Assembly: GCF_963675165.1 (NCBI RefSeq)
Contig: NC_087378.1
Coordinates: 1-64,000, forward strand
Direction: 5' to 3'
Source of the DNA: Halichondria panicea
Taxonomy: Eukaryota > Porifera > Demospongiae > Suberitida > Halichondriidae
DNA: 64,000 nt
Every line of letters begins with the position of its first letter. The stretch's first letter is position 1. The translations under genes and the position numbers were made by a program. The notes under the pieces were generated by a model. It made no database searches and was not told where the DNA came from. It saw nothing but the letters and a program-made list of their open reading frames with translations. Positions 63,599-64,000 of the stretch are shown here, piece by piece.

Positions 63599-63948
63599 TT
63601 AAGGTTGTTTGTCACTGAACACTACTGAGATGTCGTCCTTGGGCCTTGAAACAGGCAGTACTTTGTAGGCTAGGTTTTGACCTGGTGCTAGCTGCCAAGT
63701 GAACCTCCTAGACAGCTCCTGAAGGCACTCCTGCATGTGTGTGTAGGGGGGGTGCCGGGGGGGGGGGGGAGTAGCATAAGAGGTGTTTGAGATATAGATA
63801 CAAAGATTATGTAATGAATAATAGTATAACTAATATACAATAAACATTATAGCTTCTCACCTTGAGGATTCCACTAGATAGAAGGTGTCCAATGCAGTTT
63901 CTTGGGCCACTACCAAACGTCCACACTTTGTCTTTATCCTCCGAATTC
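63599..63948 (-). CDS. Cytochrome P450, C-terminal part (continues beyond right edge)
   Basis: Heme-thiolate monooxygenase. Two exons are visible: 63861-63948, with the heme-binding loop FGSGPRNCIG, whose Cys is the iron ligand, and 63599-63730 (ECLQELSRRFTWQLAPGQ through FSDKQP, then stop). The junction gives GHLLSSGILKECLQELSRRF, where P450s usually have a long L-helix (CIGxxFAxxE); the helix is present but atypical. Earlier exons lie outside the window or in its last 50 bases. The family cannot be assigned from this fragment. It is convergent with mitoferrin, stops 226 bp apart. The intron between the two exons contains a G-run near 63760. Confidence 0.88.
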
Positions 63949-64000
63949 CTACACACAATCACAACTATCACACACCACACACACACACACCACACACACA

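Overview
This is a stretch of compact, intron-rich animal nuclear DNA. The gene set (prominin, tankyrase, an alpha-catenin/vinculin family protein, mitoferrin, WDR11, RNA polymerase II subunit 2) is metazoan. Short introns, intergenic gaps of roughly 80-400 bp, AT-rich spacers and a very large intronless beta-helix/multi-pass membrane gene make a demosponge the best guess. That assignment is inferred from style and gene content, not proven. No bacterial features, tRNA, rRNA or CRISPR were seen. All gene calls were made by reading both strands, joining exons at GT/AG boundaries with frame continuity, and comparing with remembered family sequences.

Layout, left to right: 3' part of MGAT2 (+, 50-1479); TMEM53/DUF829 (-, 1595-2455); WDR11 (-, 2613-10807) with an unrecognised intronless gene nested in one intron (+, 6209-6916); LIPT2 lipoyl transferase (+, 10885-11965); NMNAT (-, 12199-13292); prominin (+, 13666-18070); PDE12 (-, 19045-21248); tankyrase (+, 21432-29977); an enlarged alpha-catenin/vinculin family protein (-, 30219-40140); a 1365-residue beta-helix membrane protein (+, 40287-44384); two tandem aldo-keto reductases (-, 44589-46918 and 47252-49082); a histidine acid phosphatase (-, 49457-52437); POLR2B (-, 52594-60019); mitoferrin (+, 61002-63372); and the 3' end of a cytochrome P450 (-, from 63599, running off the right edge). 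Neighbours are mostly unrelated housekeeping and adhesion genes. The shared theme is architectural: divergent pairs with start codons 78-183 bp apart, alternating with convergent pairs with stops 115-240 bp apart.

The repeats are the most unusual part. Several intronic minisatellites begin exactly at an exon-intron junction, so the splice site itself is part of the repeated unit: the donor in POLR2B (8 copies) and in two alpha-catenin-family introns (5 and 7 copies), and the acceptor in tankyrase (3 copies). A perfect 59-bp inverted repeat covers an acceptor of WDR11. Four non-autonomous DNA transposons have recognisable target duplications: Mutator-like (9 bp), hAT-like (7-8 bp), Harbinger-like (TTA) and Tc1/mariner-like (TA, with a transposase HTH remnant). 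One roughly 330-bp foldback repeat family recurs in introns of four genes.

Other points for follow-up: the alpha-catenin family protein has about 600 extra residues of helical modules; the first aldo-keto reductase copy has lost the start codon that its sister keeps; the phosphatase contains a 20-nt microexon; and a 1-kb GT/G-tract satellite lies in WDR11 intron 2. Exon boundaries given to the base were checked for splice consensus and phase; those marked approximate were not.
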